Numbered from the stretch's first letter, positions 16,345 to 25,021 are shown. The stretch is DNA of 64,000 bases from Microaerobacter geothermalis (GCF_021608135.1 NZ_JAKIHL010000001.1:124001-188000), one strand, 5' to 3'. Notes: generated from the letters alone by a model not told the origin. A program made the numbers and translations.

Positions 16345-17550
16345 ATGAATTATACAAAAATCAAAGTATTATCCGCCGTCTTAACGGTTGTATTTATTGC
16401 TGGTATTGAATACATTAGACATACCTTGTGGCTGTCTCGGGTAAGCCCAAAGATAGACATTATTTTATCTCTATCCATTTTGATCATGGGAGCTTTATTG
16501 TTTACTCAATTTGTCTTTTCATTGATTACCCGTCTGGAACGTGAAAAAGAGGAGAAGGCAGCAGAGTTATCCGCTTTGTATGGAAATTCTAAAGATGGCA
16601 TTTTGATGCTCGATAAAAACAAACAAATGATTGACATGAATTCTGCTGTTATAGGAATATTAGGTATAACAAGAGAAGATTTATTGCAAAAATATTTTTC
16701 GGAAATCATTGGAACAGATCTCTCGTTTGATTTATTAGAGAGAGAGCAAGAAAAAGAAGTTTATATACAAACAAAAGAAGGACAAAAAATTGTAGAGTTG
16801 GTTATATATCCTCTTGAATTAAAAAAATCGGAAAAGAAGTATGCTGTCATATTACGGGACCTTACAGATAAGAAGAAGTTGGAAGAAGAGTTGCACAGCC
16901 AAATTCAAAATGTGGCTATTTTAAAGGAAAGGGAGCGAATTGCCCGGGAAATGCATGATGGATTGGCCCAACTTATTAGCTCCATTCACATAAAAGTTCA
17001 ATTACTTTCCAAATTAAATGAGAATGCAAAGGATGGTGCGGGGTGCCCGATTTTAAATGACCATATTCATGAATTGCGGGAAATTGTAGAGAAGTCCTAC
17101 CAGGAGGTAAGACAAAACATCTATAGTTTGAAAACCTCATTAAATCCAGAGAAAGGTTTTATTCATCATATTAAGCAATATCTGGAAGGATTTGAAAAAC
17201 AAAATCATTTTACGATTCATTTTGATACAAACTTGTCAGAGGAATATCGTTTTTCTGATTCTATGGAGTTGCAATTGTTAAGAATCATACAAGAAGCTCT
17301 TCATAATGTGAGAAGACATGCCAATGCAACTGAAGTGGAAGTGTCGATAAATCAAATTCCTGCAGATTTAATTCAAATCAAGATAAAAGATAATGGAAAA
17401 GGGTTTAGTTTCTCAGAAGTAAAAAAGAAAAAAGATCATTTTGGGTTATCCATTATGAAGGAGCGAACTGAAATTATTGATGGACAATTTTACATTCAAT
17501 CGCAAGAAGGTAGAGGGACAACGGTGATTATTGAAGTTCCCAAAAAATAG
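16345..17550 (+). CDS. NarL-family (HisKA_3) sensor histidine kinase with PAS domain
   Basis: The 401-residue protein has two membrane spans with a short outside loop (about residues 8-27 and 38-60), then a PAS domain (about 75-175), a HisKA_3 dimerisation domain and an HATPase domain. The phosphorylated His is His204 in ERIAREMHDGLAQL. The N box is IIQEALHNVRRHANA and the G box KDNGKGF. The PAS domain lacks cysteines, so an NreB-type iron-sulfur cluster is not expected. GGGGAGCG precedes ATG 16345. The response regulator follows after 14 bases. A copper, redox or nitrogen-oxide signal is likely from context, not from any motif. Confidence 0.85.
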   Translation: MNYTKIKVLSAVLTVVFIAGIEYIRHTLWLSRVSPKIDIILSLSILIMGALLFTQFVFSLITRLEREKEEKAAELSALYGNSKDGILMLDKNKQMIDMNSAVIGILGITREDLLQKYFSEIIGTDLSFDLLEREQEKEVYIQTKEGQKIVELVIYPLELKKSEKKYAVILRDLTDKKKLEEELHSQIQNVAILKERERIAREMHDGLAQLISSIHIKVQLLSKLNENAKDGAGCPILNDHIHELREIVEKSYQEVRQNIYSLKTSLNPEKGFIHHIKQYLEGFEKQNHFTIHFDTNLSEEYRFSDSMELQLLRIIQEALHNVRRHANATEVEVSINQIPADLIQIKIKDNGKGFSFSEVKKKKDHFGLSIMKERTEIIDGQFYIQSQEGRGTTVIIEVPKK

Positions 17551-17564
17551 TTAGGGGGGATAAA

Positions 17565-18224
17565 ATGCCAAAAATTCGAGTCTTTGTTTGTGACGACCAT
17601 GAATTAATGCGAAAAGGAATTGTTACCCTTCTCCAAACCAGCGACAAAATTGAAGTGGTTGGAGAAGCCGGGAATGGAAGAGATGCGGTTGATAAAGTGG
17701 CGAACCTTAAAGTGGATGTTGTATTAATGGATATTAACATGCCGATTATGGATGGTATCCAGGCAACCTATTATATAAAAAAAGAGAACCCTAAGATAAA
17801 GGTTATTGTACTCACGATTTCAGAAGAAGAAGACAATCTCTTTATTGCAATAAAAAATGGAGCAGACGGATATTTGTTGAAAAATATGAATCTTGATGAT
17901 CTCTTTCATTACATTGAGCAAGCCTATGAGGGTAATCCACCTTTTTCACCCGGTTTAGCCACAAAGGTTCTTGCTGAATTTTCCAAGCTGTCCAAGCAGG
18001 TGGAAGAGTTGAAAAGTGATGACTCCCTGTTAAGCCAACGGGAAAAAGAAGTTCTGGAACTGGTGGCTAAGGGAGCAAAAAATAAAGAAATTGCCGATCA
18101 ATTATTTATATCTGAACATACGGTTAAGAAACACCTTCAGCACATTATGGAAAAACTGCATGTTCAAAATAGAGCAGAAGCTGCTGCTTATGCTATCAAA
18201 AAGGGATTAATAAAAGAAGACTAA
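17565..18224 (+). CDS. NarL/FixJ-family response regulator
   Basis: The 219-residue protein has a receiver domain (about 1-120) with acidic pocket residues CDDH, phosphoacceptor Asp56 in VVLMDINMP, and the conserved Thr and Lys (VLTIS and LLKNM). A LuxR-type helix-turn-helix follows at about residues 150-215 (SQREKEVLELVAKGAKNKEI, then SEHTVKKHLQHIMEKL). It is the partner of the kinase encoded 14 bases upstream. TAGGGGGG precedes ATG 17565. Its targets are unknown; the adjacent cupredoxin gene is a natural candidate. A hairpin terminator overlaps its stop codon. Confidence 0.88.
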   Translation: MPKIRVFVCDDHELMRKGIVTLLQTSDKIEVVGEAGNGRDAVDKVANLKVDVVLMDINMPIMDGIQATYYIKKENPKIKVIVLTISEEEDNLFIAIKNGADGYLLKNMNLDDLFHYIEQAYEGNPPFSPGLATKVLAEFSKLSKQVEELKSDDSLLSQREKEVLELVAKGAKNKEIADQLFISEHTVKKHLQHIMEKLHVQNRAEAAAYAIKKGLIKED

Positions 18225-18256
18225 CCCTGTCGAGAGAGTTAGTCTTTATTTTTTCA
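18217..18256 (+). terminator. Rho-independent terminator
   Basis: AAGACTAAC at 18217-18225 pairs with GTTAGTCTT at 18238-18246, followed by TATTTTTT. It overlaps the end of the response regulator gene and also lies just beyond the convergent beta-propeller gene. Confidence 0.85.
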
Positions 18257-18260
18257 ATCA

Positions 18261-19577
18261 TTAATTATTATTTTTTGGAAAACTAGTTTGATGTCCATCC
18301 GAGATAAGATGGATAGACTCCAATACTTTTCCGGTGGTTGCATCAAGAATTAAAACCTTTTTCTCACCTTCCACTTGCACATAGACATAGCCACCATCTG
18401 GTGAGATGGAAATATGTCCAGGAGTTTTACCGATGATTTTGGTTTCGATGACGCTTAAATCTTTTTTGGAAATGAGGGTTAATGTTTCATCGCCGGCATT
18501 GGCTACAAAGATCAAGTCGTCGCTGATTCCAATCCCATGGGGGTCTTTTCCTACTGAAACCGTTATATTTTCATTCTCGTTAATGATGGAGATCGTTCCG
18601 TCCCCGGTATTTGTCACATATAGCGTTTCTGTTTGATCATCAAAGGCAATGTGACTGGGCGCTTTTCCAGTTGCAAAGGTTTTTATAATTTCATTTGTTA
18701 TAGTATCAATAACCACAACATTGTTATCTACTTTATTGGTGACAAACAGTTTTGATCCATCTTGGCTTAAATAGGGAAGATATGTACCTTTGCCAGTGGT
18801 AACGGTTTTAACGACTTGATTGGTTTTCGTATCGATGACCGAGATTTTACTTCCTTTAAGTTCTGTAACATATACATATTTTCCATTAGGGTTTACTTCA
18901 ATATGATGAGTCTTAAATCCAACTGGAATAGAAGCTTCAAGGGATTCTTTTTCTAAGTCGAAAACAGAAACTTCTGATTCCACCATGCTTGATACATAAA
19001 GTTTTTTCCCATCAGGTGATACAGCTAATCCATGTGCTTTTTTCGCGGCTGGTATTTCGGTATCATTATAGATCGCGATGATATCATTTGTTTTCATGTC
19101 AAAACTGATAACAGCATTTCCCGGTCCCATAACCACATATCCCCTTTGGGAAAGAGAAACCGAGCTCTTTTTAAATAGATTGATGCTCCCTTTCGTTACT
19201 TTAATATTCATGTTCTCTGCATAGGAAGATAAAACATCTAAGGATACCATACTTCTCCCGCCCATCATGTGATCCGGAATAATATTTTTATAAAATTGAT
19301 TATTTTTAAGTAAATCCACCGTTTTAGTATCTGGATCCCACTTCACTTCATAACCCAACTCTTCAGCAGTCAGTCGCAAGGGAACAAACAGTTTGCTGTT
19401 CATCTCGTGAGATGGTATCTCTCCCTTGATCTGGCGGCTTCCCATAAACATTTGATACTCTATCCCGCTCTTTTCATCGTCATGACCTTCATCGGCGTAG
19501 ACAGGACCAGTAGTAAAAGCCAAAGGACTGGTCAGGGCCAAAGTTAGTGCAGTTGTCAAAAGGAATTTTTTTTTCAT
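18261..19577 (-). CDS. Exported beta-propeller (YVTN repeats) with Cu-amine-oxidase N-like domain
   Basis: The 438-residue protein has a signal peptide (MKKKFLLTTALTLALTS, cut near PVYADEG). A domain of about 90 residues resembling copper amine oxidase-like N-terminal domains follows (FVPLRLTAEELGYEVKWDPD). The rest is a seven-bladed propeller of YVTN type, with repeats such as SPDGKKLYVSSMVESEVSVF and NPNGKYVYVTELKGSKISVI. Related propellers occur in cytochrome cd1 and NirF-like proteins, but no haem motif is seen here. ATG 19577 is chosen because GGAGG lies six to seven bases upstream. A CsoR-like operator lies 36 bases upstream, pointing to copper-responsive control. Confidence 0.8.
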   Translation of the reverse strand: MKKKFLLTTALTLALTSPLAFTTGPVYADEGHDDEKSGIEYQMFMGSRQIKGEIPSHEMNSKLFVPLRLTAEELGYEVKWDPDTKTVDLLKNNQFYKNIIPDHMMGGRSMVSLDVLSSYAENMNIKVTKGSINLFKKSSVSLSQRGYVVMGPGNAVISFDMKTNDIIAIYNDTEIPAAKKAHGLAVSPDGKKLYVSSMVESEVSVFDLEKESLEASIPVGFKTHHIEVNPNGKYVYVTELKGSKISVIDTKTNQVVKTVTTGKGTYLPYLSQDGSKLFVTNKVDNNVVVIDTITNEIIKTFATGKAPSHIAFDDQTETLYVTNTGDGTISIINENENITVSVGKDPHGIGISDDLIFVANAGDETLTLISKKDLSVIETKIIGKTPGHISISPDGGYVYVQVEGEKKVLILDATTGKVLESIHLISDGHQTSFPKNNN

Positions 19578-19613
19578 GTTCATACCTCCGTAATGTTTAA
19601 TGAATCATCTTAA

Positions 19614-19629
19614 ATACCTACAGGGGTAT
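19614..19629. promoter_or_regulatory. Predicted CsoR-type operator
   Basis: ATACCTACAGGGGTAT resembles the B. subtilis CsoR site upstream of copZA (ATACC...GGGGTAT). It lies 36 bases before the start codon of the minus-strand beta-propeller gene, and a CsoR-type regulator is encoded 950 bases away. Confidence 0.6.
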
Positions 19630-19659
19630 TATAAACACAAATTATGAAGTTCCTATTAA

Positions 19660-19700
19660 GAAAACAACTCCCCCTTAAAAAGGGAGAATTGTTTTTAATA
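19660..19700 (-). terminator. Hairpin terminator after the CcdA-like gene
   Basis: AAAACAACTCCC and GGGAGAATTGTTTT form a stem with a short A-rich loop. It lies directly downstream of the CcdA-like gene on the minus strand and before the promoter of the beta-propeller gene, so the two genes are probably separate transcripts. Confidence 0.6.
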
Positions 19701-19709
19701 ATTTAGTGA

Positions 19710-20456
19710 TTAGTGAGAACTTAGATCCCCAAAGGAGAGGAAAATAAAATAGACCGCAAAGAGTAAGAGCATAATACCTATTGCATGATTAAAGCGTCTG
19801 TTCCAGCGTACCATCCATGGTTTTTTATGAAGAGTTCCCGTAAACCATCCTGCCAGTAGAAAAGGAAGGCTGTGTCCAAGTCCGTATGCAAACAAAACGG
19901 CAGTCCCTAACCAAAGGGAACCGGTAATAGAAATATATCCTAGGATGGCAATAATCATGGGGGTGGTACATGGTGAAGGAGTCAAGCCGAACAAGCTGCC
20001 TAAAGAGAGCACTTTAAAATAAGCGGCCTGTTTATAACGACTTGCCTGTCTCTTTTTTTCTGGTCTTACATAAAAGGAGACGAATGTGATCGGGCTGTAT
20101 CTTGAGATATGATGCAATCGCAAGCCAAAGATATAAAGGGATAAACCGAGAAAAAGAATCGCAATCAACCGGTATAAGAGGCTCGTGTTTTCCTTTTGGT
20201 ACTGAATAATGGTATCACCAAATAAGGCAGCAACGGCCCCCAAAAAACTAAGGGTTAAAGAAAATGACATCATAAATAACAGACTAATCCCCAAAAGAGA
20301 TCCATGTTCCTTTCTGGAAAAGGCAGAGATGCTGGAGGCCATACCAAGCATGCAGGGATTGAAGCTGGTTAAAACACCTACCGCAAAGGACAGGACCAAG
20401 GCTGTCAACATGGAATAAGCGGCTAAATTTTCACTCAATAAATGTATCCATTCCAA
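19710..20456 (-). CDS. CcdA/DsbD-like membrane protein (paralogue 2)
   Basis: The 248-residue protein has about six membrane spans. The paired Cys-Pro signatures of the CcdA fold appear as FNPCMLGMASSISAFS in span 1 and LTPSPCTTPMIIAIL in span 4. The second site has the motif SPC followed by TTPM, differing from canonical CcdA. TTG 20456 is chosen because AAAGGAGG lies about nine bases upstream. It is divergent from the csoR-type gene, with a CsoR-type operator between them, so it may serve copper-linked thiol chemistry or copper movement (inference). Confidence 0.75.
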   Translation of the reverse strand: MEWIHLLSENLAAYSMLTALVLSFAVGVLTSFNPCMLGMASSISAFSRKEHGSLLGISLLFMMSFSLTLSFLGAVAALFGDTIIQYQKENTSLLYRLIAILFLGLSLYIFGLRLHHISRYSPITFVSFYVRPEKKRQASRYKQAAYFKVLSLGSLFGLTPSPCTTPMIIAILGYISITGSLWLGTAVLFAYGLGHSLPFLLAGWFTGTLHKKPWMVRWNRRFNHAIGIMLLLFAVYFIFLSFGDLSSH

Positions 20457-20556
20457 AATTACTTCCTCCTTTCACTGATTATATATATGTGGACGAATTC
20501 CACATATTTCCCTTTACATAATGAATAAAAAAATTTAAACTAAGGTTATAATTACG

Positions 20557-20568
20557 ATAGGGGGGTAT
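20557..20568. promoter_or_regulatory. Predicted CsoR-family operator
   Basis: ATAGGGGGGTAT is a G-tract flanked by ATA/TAT inverted arms, the pattern bound by CsoR/RcnR-family repressors. It lies between the divergent CcdA-like and csoR-type genes and overlaps the ribosome binding site of the latter. TATAAT at about 20545-20550 is the likely -10 box. Confidence 0.6.
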
Positions 20569-20572
20569 GGTA

Positions 20573-20830
20573 ATGGAGAAAGATGATATTCTCAAAAGAC
20601 TGAAGAAGATTGAAGGGCAGGTTCGCGGGGTCCATAAAATGGTTGAAGAAGACCGTTATTGTGTGGATATTCTGATTCAACTGGCAGCGATTCGCTCTGC
20701 TACCAATCGGGTGGGTATTGCTTTATTGGAAAGACATACCCAAGGCTGTGTCAGGGGAGCCATTCAATCAGGGGACGGAGATAAAGCCATTGAAGAATTG
20801 ATGGAGGTTGTTCGATCTTTTGTAAAGTAG
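20573..20830 (+). CDS. csoR: CsoR-family copper-sensing repressor
   Basis: The 85-residue all-helical protein begins EKDDILKRLKKIEGQVRGV, the family signature. The metal-ligand set Cys-His-Cys of CsoR is visible: Cys in DRYCVDIL, and His and Cys four apart in ERHTQGC. CsoR binds DNA when apo and releases it with Cu(I). A sulfur-sensing CstR would lack the His, so copper is favoured. The second ATG (20573) is chosen for its spacing from AGGGGGG. Predicted operators lie at its own promoter and upstream of the beta-propeller gene. No copZA genes are in the window. Confidence 0.85.
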   Translation: MEKDDILKRLKKIEGQVRGVHKMVEEDRYCVDILIQLAAIRSATNRVGIALLERHTQGCVRGAIQSGDGDKAIEELMEVVRSFVK

Positions 20831-20876
20831 GTAATATCAAGGCGGTTTTTGTTTTGCAAGAATAATATTTGGGTAG

Positions 20877-20911
20877 AAAAAAGAGGTACGAAAAATGTAC
20901 CTCTTTTTTTA
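20877..20911. terminator. Bidirectional terminator
   Basis: AAAAAAGAGGTAC and GTACCTCTTTTTTT form a strong stem, with an A run before and a T run after. It separates the convergent csoR-type and Rieske genes and can stop transcription from both sides. Confidence 0.9.
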
Positions 20912-20948
20912 AGAATCATTTTTTACTATTGTTAAGGTATATAAGATA

Positions 20949-21512
20949 TTATGCCTTTTCGACTGGTTGACGTTTAATGGGACTTAATACATTGGCATAA
21001 AGGCGGCCGTCTTTAACAACCGGCTTAAAGATATCAAAGGGTCTTCTGGCTGGCCCGGCAATATTAATTCCTTGTTCATCATATTTTGCGTTATGGCAGG
21101 GACAATGGAAAACGATTCCGTTCTCATCGGTATAGCAGTTATCAACTTCTGAGGAATAAGGGACCGTACAACCCAAATGAGTACAAATAGGTGACATGAT
21201 CAACCAATCTTTTGTTTCTTTCTCTTTGGTAATATACACGTACCCTTTTGTATTTACTTCAGCCCACCCGTCCTTGACTTTTGTATCATAACTGATTTTA
21301 ATTGGAACAGGACTTTCCCGCAATTGTTTTTCCAATTCATCAATAGAACCCAAATCTACTAGGGAAGAATCAGATTTTACCGGTTTGGGGGCAAGCGGTG
21401 TCGCTAACAGAGGAAGAGCCATCCCACCCAGGATAAATCCTAAAATTCCACCACCGGAACGCTTTAAAAAAACCCTGCGATTCACTTGCTTAGGATTTTT
21501 CTCTAACTCCAC
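20949..21512 (-). CDS. Rieske [2Fe-2S] protein with Tat signal
   Basis: The 187-residue protein carries a twin-arginine signal (NRRVFLKRSGGG) and a hydrophobic span near the N-terminus, then a Rieske domain. The cluster ligands are in CTHLGC and CPCHNAKYD. Classical QcrA of the cytochrome b6c/bc complex has the same layout, but no cytochrome b or c gene is adjacent, so it may be a solo Rieske electron carrier. GTG 21512 is chosen because AAAGGAGAGAG lies about eight bases upstream; a longer in-frame start overlaps the divergent regulator gene. It is divergent from a ResD-like two-component operon. Confidence 0.85.
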   Translation of the reverse strand: MELEKNPKQVNRRVFLKRSGGGILGFILGGMALPLLATPLAPKPVKSDSSLVDLGSIDELEKQLRESPVPIKISYDTKVKDGWAEVNTKGYVYITKEKETKDWLIMSPICTHLGCTVPYSSEVDNCYTDENGIVFHCPCHNAKYDEQGINIAGPARRPFDIFKPVVKDGRLYANVLSPIKRQPVEKA

Positions 21513-21624
21513 GGTTTGCTCTCTCCTTTCATCTTGTAATATCATATATACATAAATGTAATGAAAAAATATAAAGAACTTATTAAGAAAATATGAACAA
21601 TACCGATTGGAAAGGATGAAGAAA

Positions 21625-22308
21625 ATGAAAATTTTGGTTGTTGATGATGAAGAATATATGCGAACGTTGATAAACATATATTTGAAGCAATACGGATATT
21701 CTGTTACCGAAGCAAAAGATGGAATTGAAGCGATAAAAAAAGTAAAAGAAGAGTCATATGATTTGGTCTTGTTGGATGTGATGATGCCTGCTAAAGATGG
21801 GTGGCAGGTATGTGAAGAGATCAGAACTTTCAGCCAAGTTCCCATCATTATGCTAACGGCAAGGGATGATACGTTGGATAAGGTATATGGTTTAAATTTG
21901 GGAGCTGATGATTATATTACCAAACCCTTTGAAGAGGTTGAACTAATGGCCAGAATAGATGCTGTGATTCGTCGTTCCCGCCTACGTCAGCCTGAACAGG
22001 AGGAAGAGGAGATCCTGCAATATAAGGGGATCAAAATTATCGTGGATGCCCATGAGGTGTATTATGAAGGAGAAGAAATAAAGCTAACCCCAAGGGAGTT
22101 TGACCTTCTTTATTTATTAATGTTGAATAAGGGCAAGGTAATGAGTCGGGAACAGCTGTTGGAGAAAATTTGGGGACTTGATTACTTGGGTGAACACAGA
22201 ACAGTAGATTCCCATGTAAAAAATTTAAGGGAAAAATTGAGAAGAGCTGGAATTCACAGTGATGAATTGATTCAAACGATTTGGGGGATTGGGTATAAAC
22301 TTGTATGA
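21625..22308 (+). CDS. OmpR/PhoB-family response regulator (ResD-like)
   Basis: The 227-residue protein has a receiver domain (VVDDEEYMRT, phosphoacceptor Asp51 in VLLDVMMP, Lys in YITKPFE) and a C-terminal winged helix (LTPREFDLLYLLMLNKGKVM, then RTVDSHVKNLREKL). ATG 21625 is favoured since GGAAAGG lies about nine bases upstream. It overlaps the kinase gene by four bases and heads an operon that continues with a ResA-like thioredoxin and CcdA. The ResD/ResE pair of B. subtilis controls respiration genes, and the context suggests a similar role, but orthology is not proven. Confidence 0.87.
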   Translation: MKILVVDDEEYMRTLINIYLKQYGYSVTEAKDGIEAIKKVKEESYDLVLLDVMMPAKDGWQVCEEIRTFSQVPIIMLTARDDTLDKVYGLNLGADDYITKPFEEVELMARIDAVIRRSRLRQPEQEEEEILQYKGIKIIVDAHEVYYEGEEIKLTPREFDLLYLLMLNKGKVMSREQLLEKIWGLDYLGEHRTVDSHVKNLREKLRRAGIHSDELIQTIWGIGYKLV

Positions 22309-23717
22309 AACATGTATTTGGAAAGAGCATTACAACAAAATTTGGTTTGTTAATGGTCAGTCTGATTGTAGTGACGGTTTCTGCCGTCGGACTTGTATTT
22401 TATTATTTATTTATTAATCTGTATTTGGACAGATTGACCACGGATCTGCTTCACAGAGGTCACAGCCATGCTCAACTGCTTTCTGAAGATTTTACTCAAT
22501 ATACATTGGAACATGTAGCCATGATGGAAAAGGAGGCAGATACCAGTGTGGTTGTATTTAACAACATGGGACAAATTATTTCTCAATCGGAACCGATTAG
22601 AGAACTTCATTCAAAATATATGAACATGGTTTTGGAGACTCCCAAAAAAAGTGAGATGGTGTTGAGTACCGATTGGGAGAATAATGAATACATCGTCACG
22701 AAATCTCCCATTCTTCATAACAATTTATTTTTTGGCACTGTGGTGATGTTTTCGCCGACCGAACCGGTGAAGCGAACGGTTTCCATCTTAAAGTGGATGA
22801 TAATTTCTTCTGTTTTTGGAGCCGTTCTGGTTTCATCCGGCTTTGTATTTTTATTAACGGTGCTTATCACCAAGCCATTGATTAAGATGAAGTATGCTAC
22901 CGGGGCCATTGCCGCAGGTCATTACGACCTGCAGCTGGAGGTAAAGGGCGATGATGAAGTGGCGGAACTGGGTCGATCGATTCAATCCTTGGCCAAGGAC
23001 TTGAAACATTACCAGGAAACCAGAAAAGAATTTTTAGCCAATGTATCCCATGAATTACGAACTCCGCTTACTTATCTGAAAGGATATGCCGAAGTACTTG
23101 GAAAAGGGATGATTCAGTCTCCCGAGGAGCAAAAGAAGTATTTGCAAATTATTCAATCGGAATCATCCAGAGTTCAGCGTCTGGTACAGGATTTATTTGA
23201 GCTGTCCAAGCTGGAAGAAGGAAGTTTTACATTAAGGAAGCAAGAAAGAAATATTACAGAGATCGTCAGAGGTTTGGTGGAAAAAGTTCAACCAGCAGCT
23301 GCGAAAAGAGAAATCTCTCTAAAGGTATTTGCCCCTACATTCCCTCTTATCATTCATGTGGATGGAGAGAGAATGGAGCAGGTCTTGTTAAATATCATAG
23401 ATAACGGGATGAGGCATACATCTCCTGGAGGGAAGATTACGGTTAGCCTTTCAGAGGGGGATCATGGTGTGGAAATTGCCATCTCAGATACAGGGCAAGG
23501 TATTCCGAAAAATGAACTTCCATATATTTGGGATCGACTTTACCGGGTGGAAAAATCAAGGGCAAGGGACTTGGGAGGTTCTGGTCTGGGACTATCCATA
23601 TGCAAACAGATTGTGGAACTACATGAAGGTGAAATTAATGTCGAGAGTGAAGAAGGAAAGGGGACGACCTTTTTTATCTGGCTTCCAAAAATAAAGAAGG
23701 AAGGTGACAAGTCGTGA
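22305..23717 (+). CDS. Sensor histidine kinase (HAMP, HisKA, HATPase)
   Basis: The 470-residue protein has two membrane spans (about 10-38 and 165-190) enclosing an outside sensor region, then a HAMP linker (ITKPLIKMKYATGAIAAGHY), a HisKA domain with the phosphorylated His in NVSHELRTPLTYLKGY, and an HATPase domain (NIIDNGMRHTSPGG, ISDTGQGIP, GGSGLGLSICK). No PAS domain separates HAMP and HisKA, unlike ResE. It overlaps the regulator gene (ATGA) and the downstream thioredoxin gene, which points to one coupled operon for sensing and exterior thiol redox. Confidence 0.88.
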   Translation: MKHVFGKSITTKFGLLMVSLIVVTVSAVGLVFYYLFINLYLDRLTTDLLHRGHSHAQLLSEDFTQYTLEHVAMMEKEADTSVVVFNNMGQIISQSEPIRELHSKYMNMVLETPKKSEMVLSTDWENNEYIVTKSPILHNNLFFGTVVMFSPTEPVKRTVSILKWMIISSVFGAVLVSSGFVFLLTVLITKPLIKMKYATGAIAAGHYDLQLEVKGDDEVAELGRSIQSLAKDLKHYQETRKEFLANVSHELRTPLTYLKGYAEVLGKGMIQSPEEQKKYLQIIQSESSRVQRLVQDLFELSKLEEGSFTLRKQERNITEIVRGLVEKVQPAAAKREISLKVFAPTFPLIIHVDGERMEQVLLNIIDNGMRHTSPGGKITVSLSEGDHGVEIAISDTGQGIPKNELPYIWDRLYRVEKSRARDLGGSGLGLSICKQIVELHEGEINVESEEGKGTTFFIWLPKIKKEGDKS

Positions 23718-24250
23718 AAAAAACAATTCTTGGTTTTCTCTTAATTGTTCTTTTGGTAGGCGGTGTTATTTACTATAATAACGCCAATTCAACAGGAAAT
23801 AGTACCAATAGGGACGTACAGCCTGAAATGGGATTTAAGGCTCCGGACATTCAGCTTCCGGCTTTGACCGGAAGCGGGATTGTTTTATCTCAGGTTGATC
23901 AGCCAAGTTTTATCAATTTCTGGGCCTCATGGTGTCCTCCTTGTCAGGCAGAAATGCCCGACTTACAAAGATCATATGAGGCGTATGGGGATAAAATCAC
24001 CTTTGTTTCCGTCAACATCACGGCAGAGGATAGAGAATCGGATGTGAGAAAGTTTGTAAAGGATTACGGGATCACGTTCCCTGTATATCTCGACAGGGAT
24101 GGAAGCGTCAGTGATGCTTACAGGATTGTTTCCATACCAACCAGTTTCATCCTTGATGAAAATGGGATGATTGTGAAAAAAATGGTGGGCCCCGTCACGG
24201 AAAAATTTTTGAGTGAAGCATTTGATCAGCTATTGGAGAAGCAATCATGA
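23714..24250 (+). CDS. ResA/TlpA-like membrane thioredoxin
   Basis: The 178-residue protein has one N-terminal anchor and an extracytoplasmic thioredoxin domain of the ResA/TlpA family with active site WASWCPPCQAEMPDL and the cis-Pro loop VSIPTSF. ResA reduces the CXXC thiols of apocytochrome c before haem attachment, with electrons from CcdA. GTG 23714 overlaps the kinase gene; GGAAGGTGAC lies upstream. A ccdA gene lies two genes downstream in the same operon, consistent with that partnership. A second thioredoxin of this type ends the ccm operon at 40763. Confidence 0.88.
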   Translation: MKKTILGFLLIVLLVGGVIYYNNANSTGNSTNRDVQPEMGFKAPDIQLPALTGSGIVLSQVDQPSFINFWASWCPPCQAEMPDLQRSYEAYGDKITFVSVNITAEDRESDVRKFVKDYGITFPVYLDRDGSVSDAYRIVSIPTSFILDENGMIVKKMVGPVTEKFLSEAFDQLLEKQS

Positions 24251-24975
24251 GATGGACTCAGTCAGCATGGCAGTTAGGACCTTTACAGATCAGCGGAGAG
24301 TGGCTGGCTATTATCGTGTCCCTTGTTATTGGTGGAGGAATCATTGGCCTTTTGAGATTATCCAAGGAGGAGAGAGAGGCTCTTACGGATGCATGGTTTA
24401 ATGGCTTGATTTGGTTTCTCATTTCATTCAAGCTACTTCCCGTTTTTTTATCTCCTTTTACTTACCTGGAAAATCCGTTGATGATCCTGTATGCCCGTGC
24501 TACACCAAATATGATGATACTCGTTTATCTCCTGGCGATTATCGGTTGGTTTTGGACAATCATTAAGCAGAGGCTTCCATTTGAACGATCGCTGTACGAT
24601 ACCCTTTTTGCAGCAGTGATTACCTATACCATCTATTCCATCCTGGTTCCCGACTACGGCAAAACCACCGATTGGTTTACAGGGATCAAAGCGGTGGATG
24701 AAAGTGAGATCACCTATCATCCAGTCAATTGGTACAAGGCCTTTCTCTTGATCATTTTAATCACTTATGAGTGGATGAAAAAAAGAGTGGATGATAAGGG
24801 TGTATTATTCCTTGTCAACGGGATGGGTGCAGTGTTGTTCATCACCGATATATTTACTCTATCCGCTCCTGTTTATGGACTAACGATCCTTCAATGGGCA
24901 GTTATTGCGGTTTTAGTGTTGTTTCATCTTTTTTATCAAAGGGTTACAAGATTTCTCCACACCTTTGGTATATAA
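24247..24975 (+). CDS. Lgt-like polytopic membrane protein, unknown role
   Basis: The 242-residue protein has about seven membrane spans. The segment LGPLQISGEWLAIIVSLVIG and the overall span pattern resemble the N-terminus of prolipoprotein diacylglyceryl transferase, but I do not see the full Lgt signature with its catalytic Arg/His residues, so the enzyme activity is doubtful. It overlaps the ResA-like gene by four bases (ATGA) and precedes ccdA, so it belongs to the thiol-redox operon. It could be a scaffold or electron-transfer partner (inference). Confidence 0.6.
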   Translation: MRWTQSAWQLGPLQISGEWLAIIVSLVIGGGIIGLLRLSKEEREALTDAWFNGLIWFLISFKLLPVFLSPFTYLENPLMILYARATPNMMILVYLLAIIGWFWTIIKQRLPFERSLYDTLFAAVITYTIYSILVPDYGKTTDWFTGIKAVDESEITYHPVNWYKAFLLIILITYEWMKKRVDDKGVLFLVNGMGAVLFITDIFTLSAPVYGLTILQWAVIAVLVLFHLFYQRVTRFLHTFGI

Positions 24976-25021
24976 TCAACCATACCATCTGGCTCAGATC
25001 AAAGGAAAAGGAGGAAGAGAG

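Noticed and set aside
18261-19577. Cytochrome cd1 nitrite reductase or nitrous oxide reductase
   Set aside because: Only YVTN propeller repeats and a Cu-amine-oxidase N-like domain are seen; there is no CxxCH haem motif and no CuZ-type His set.
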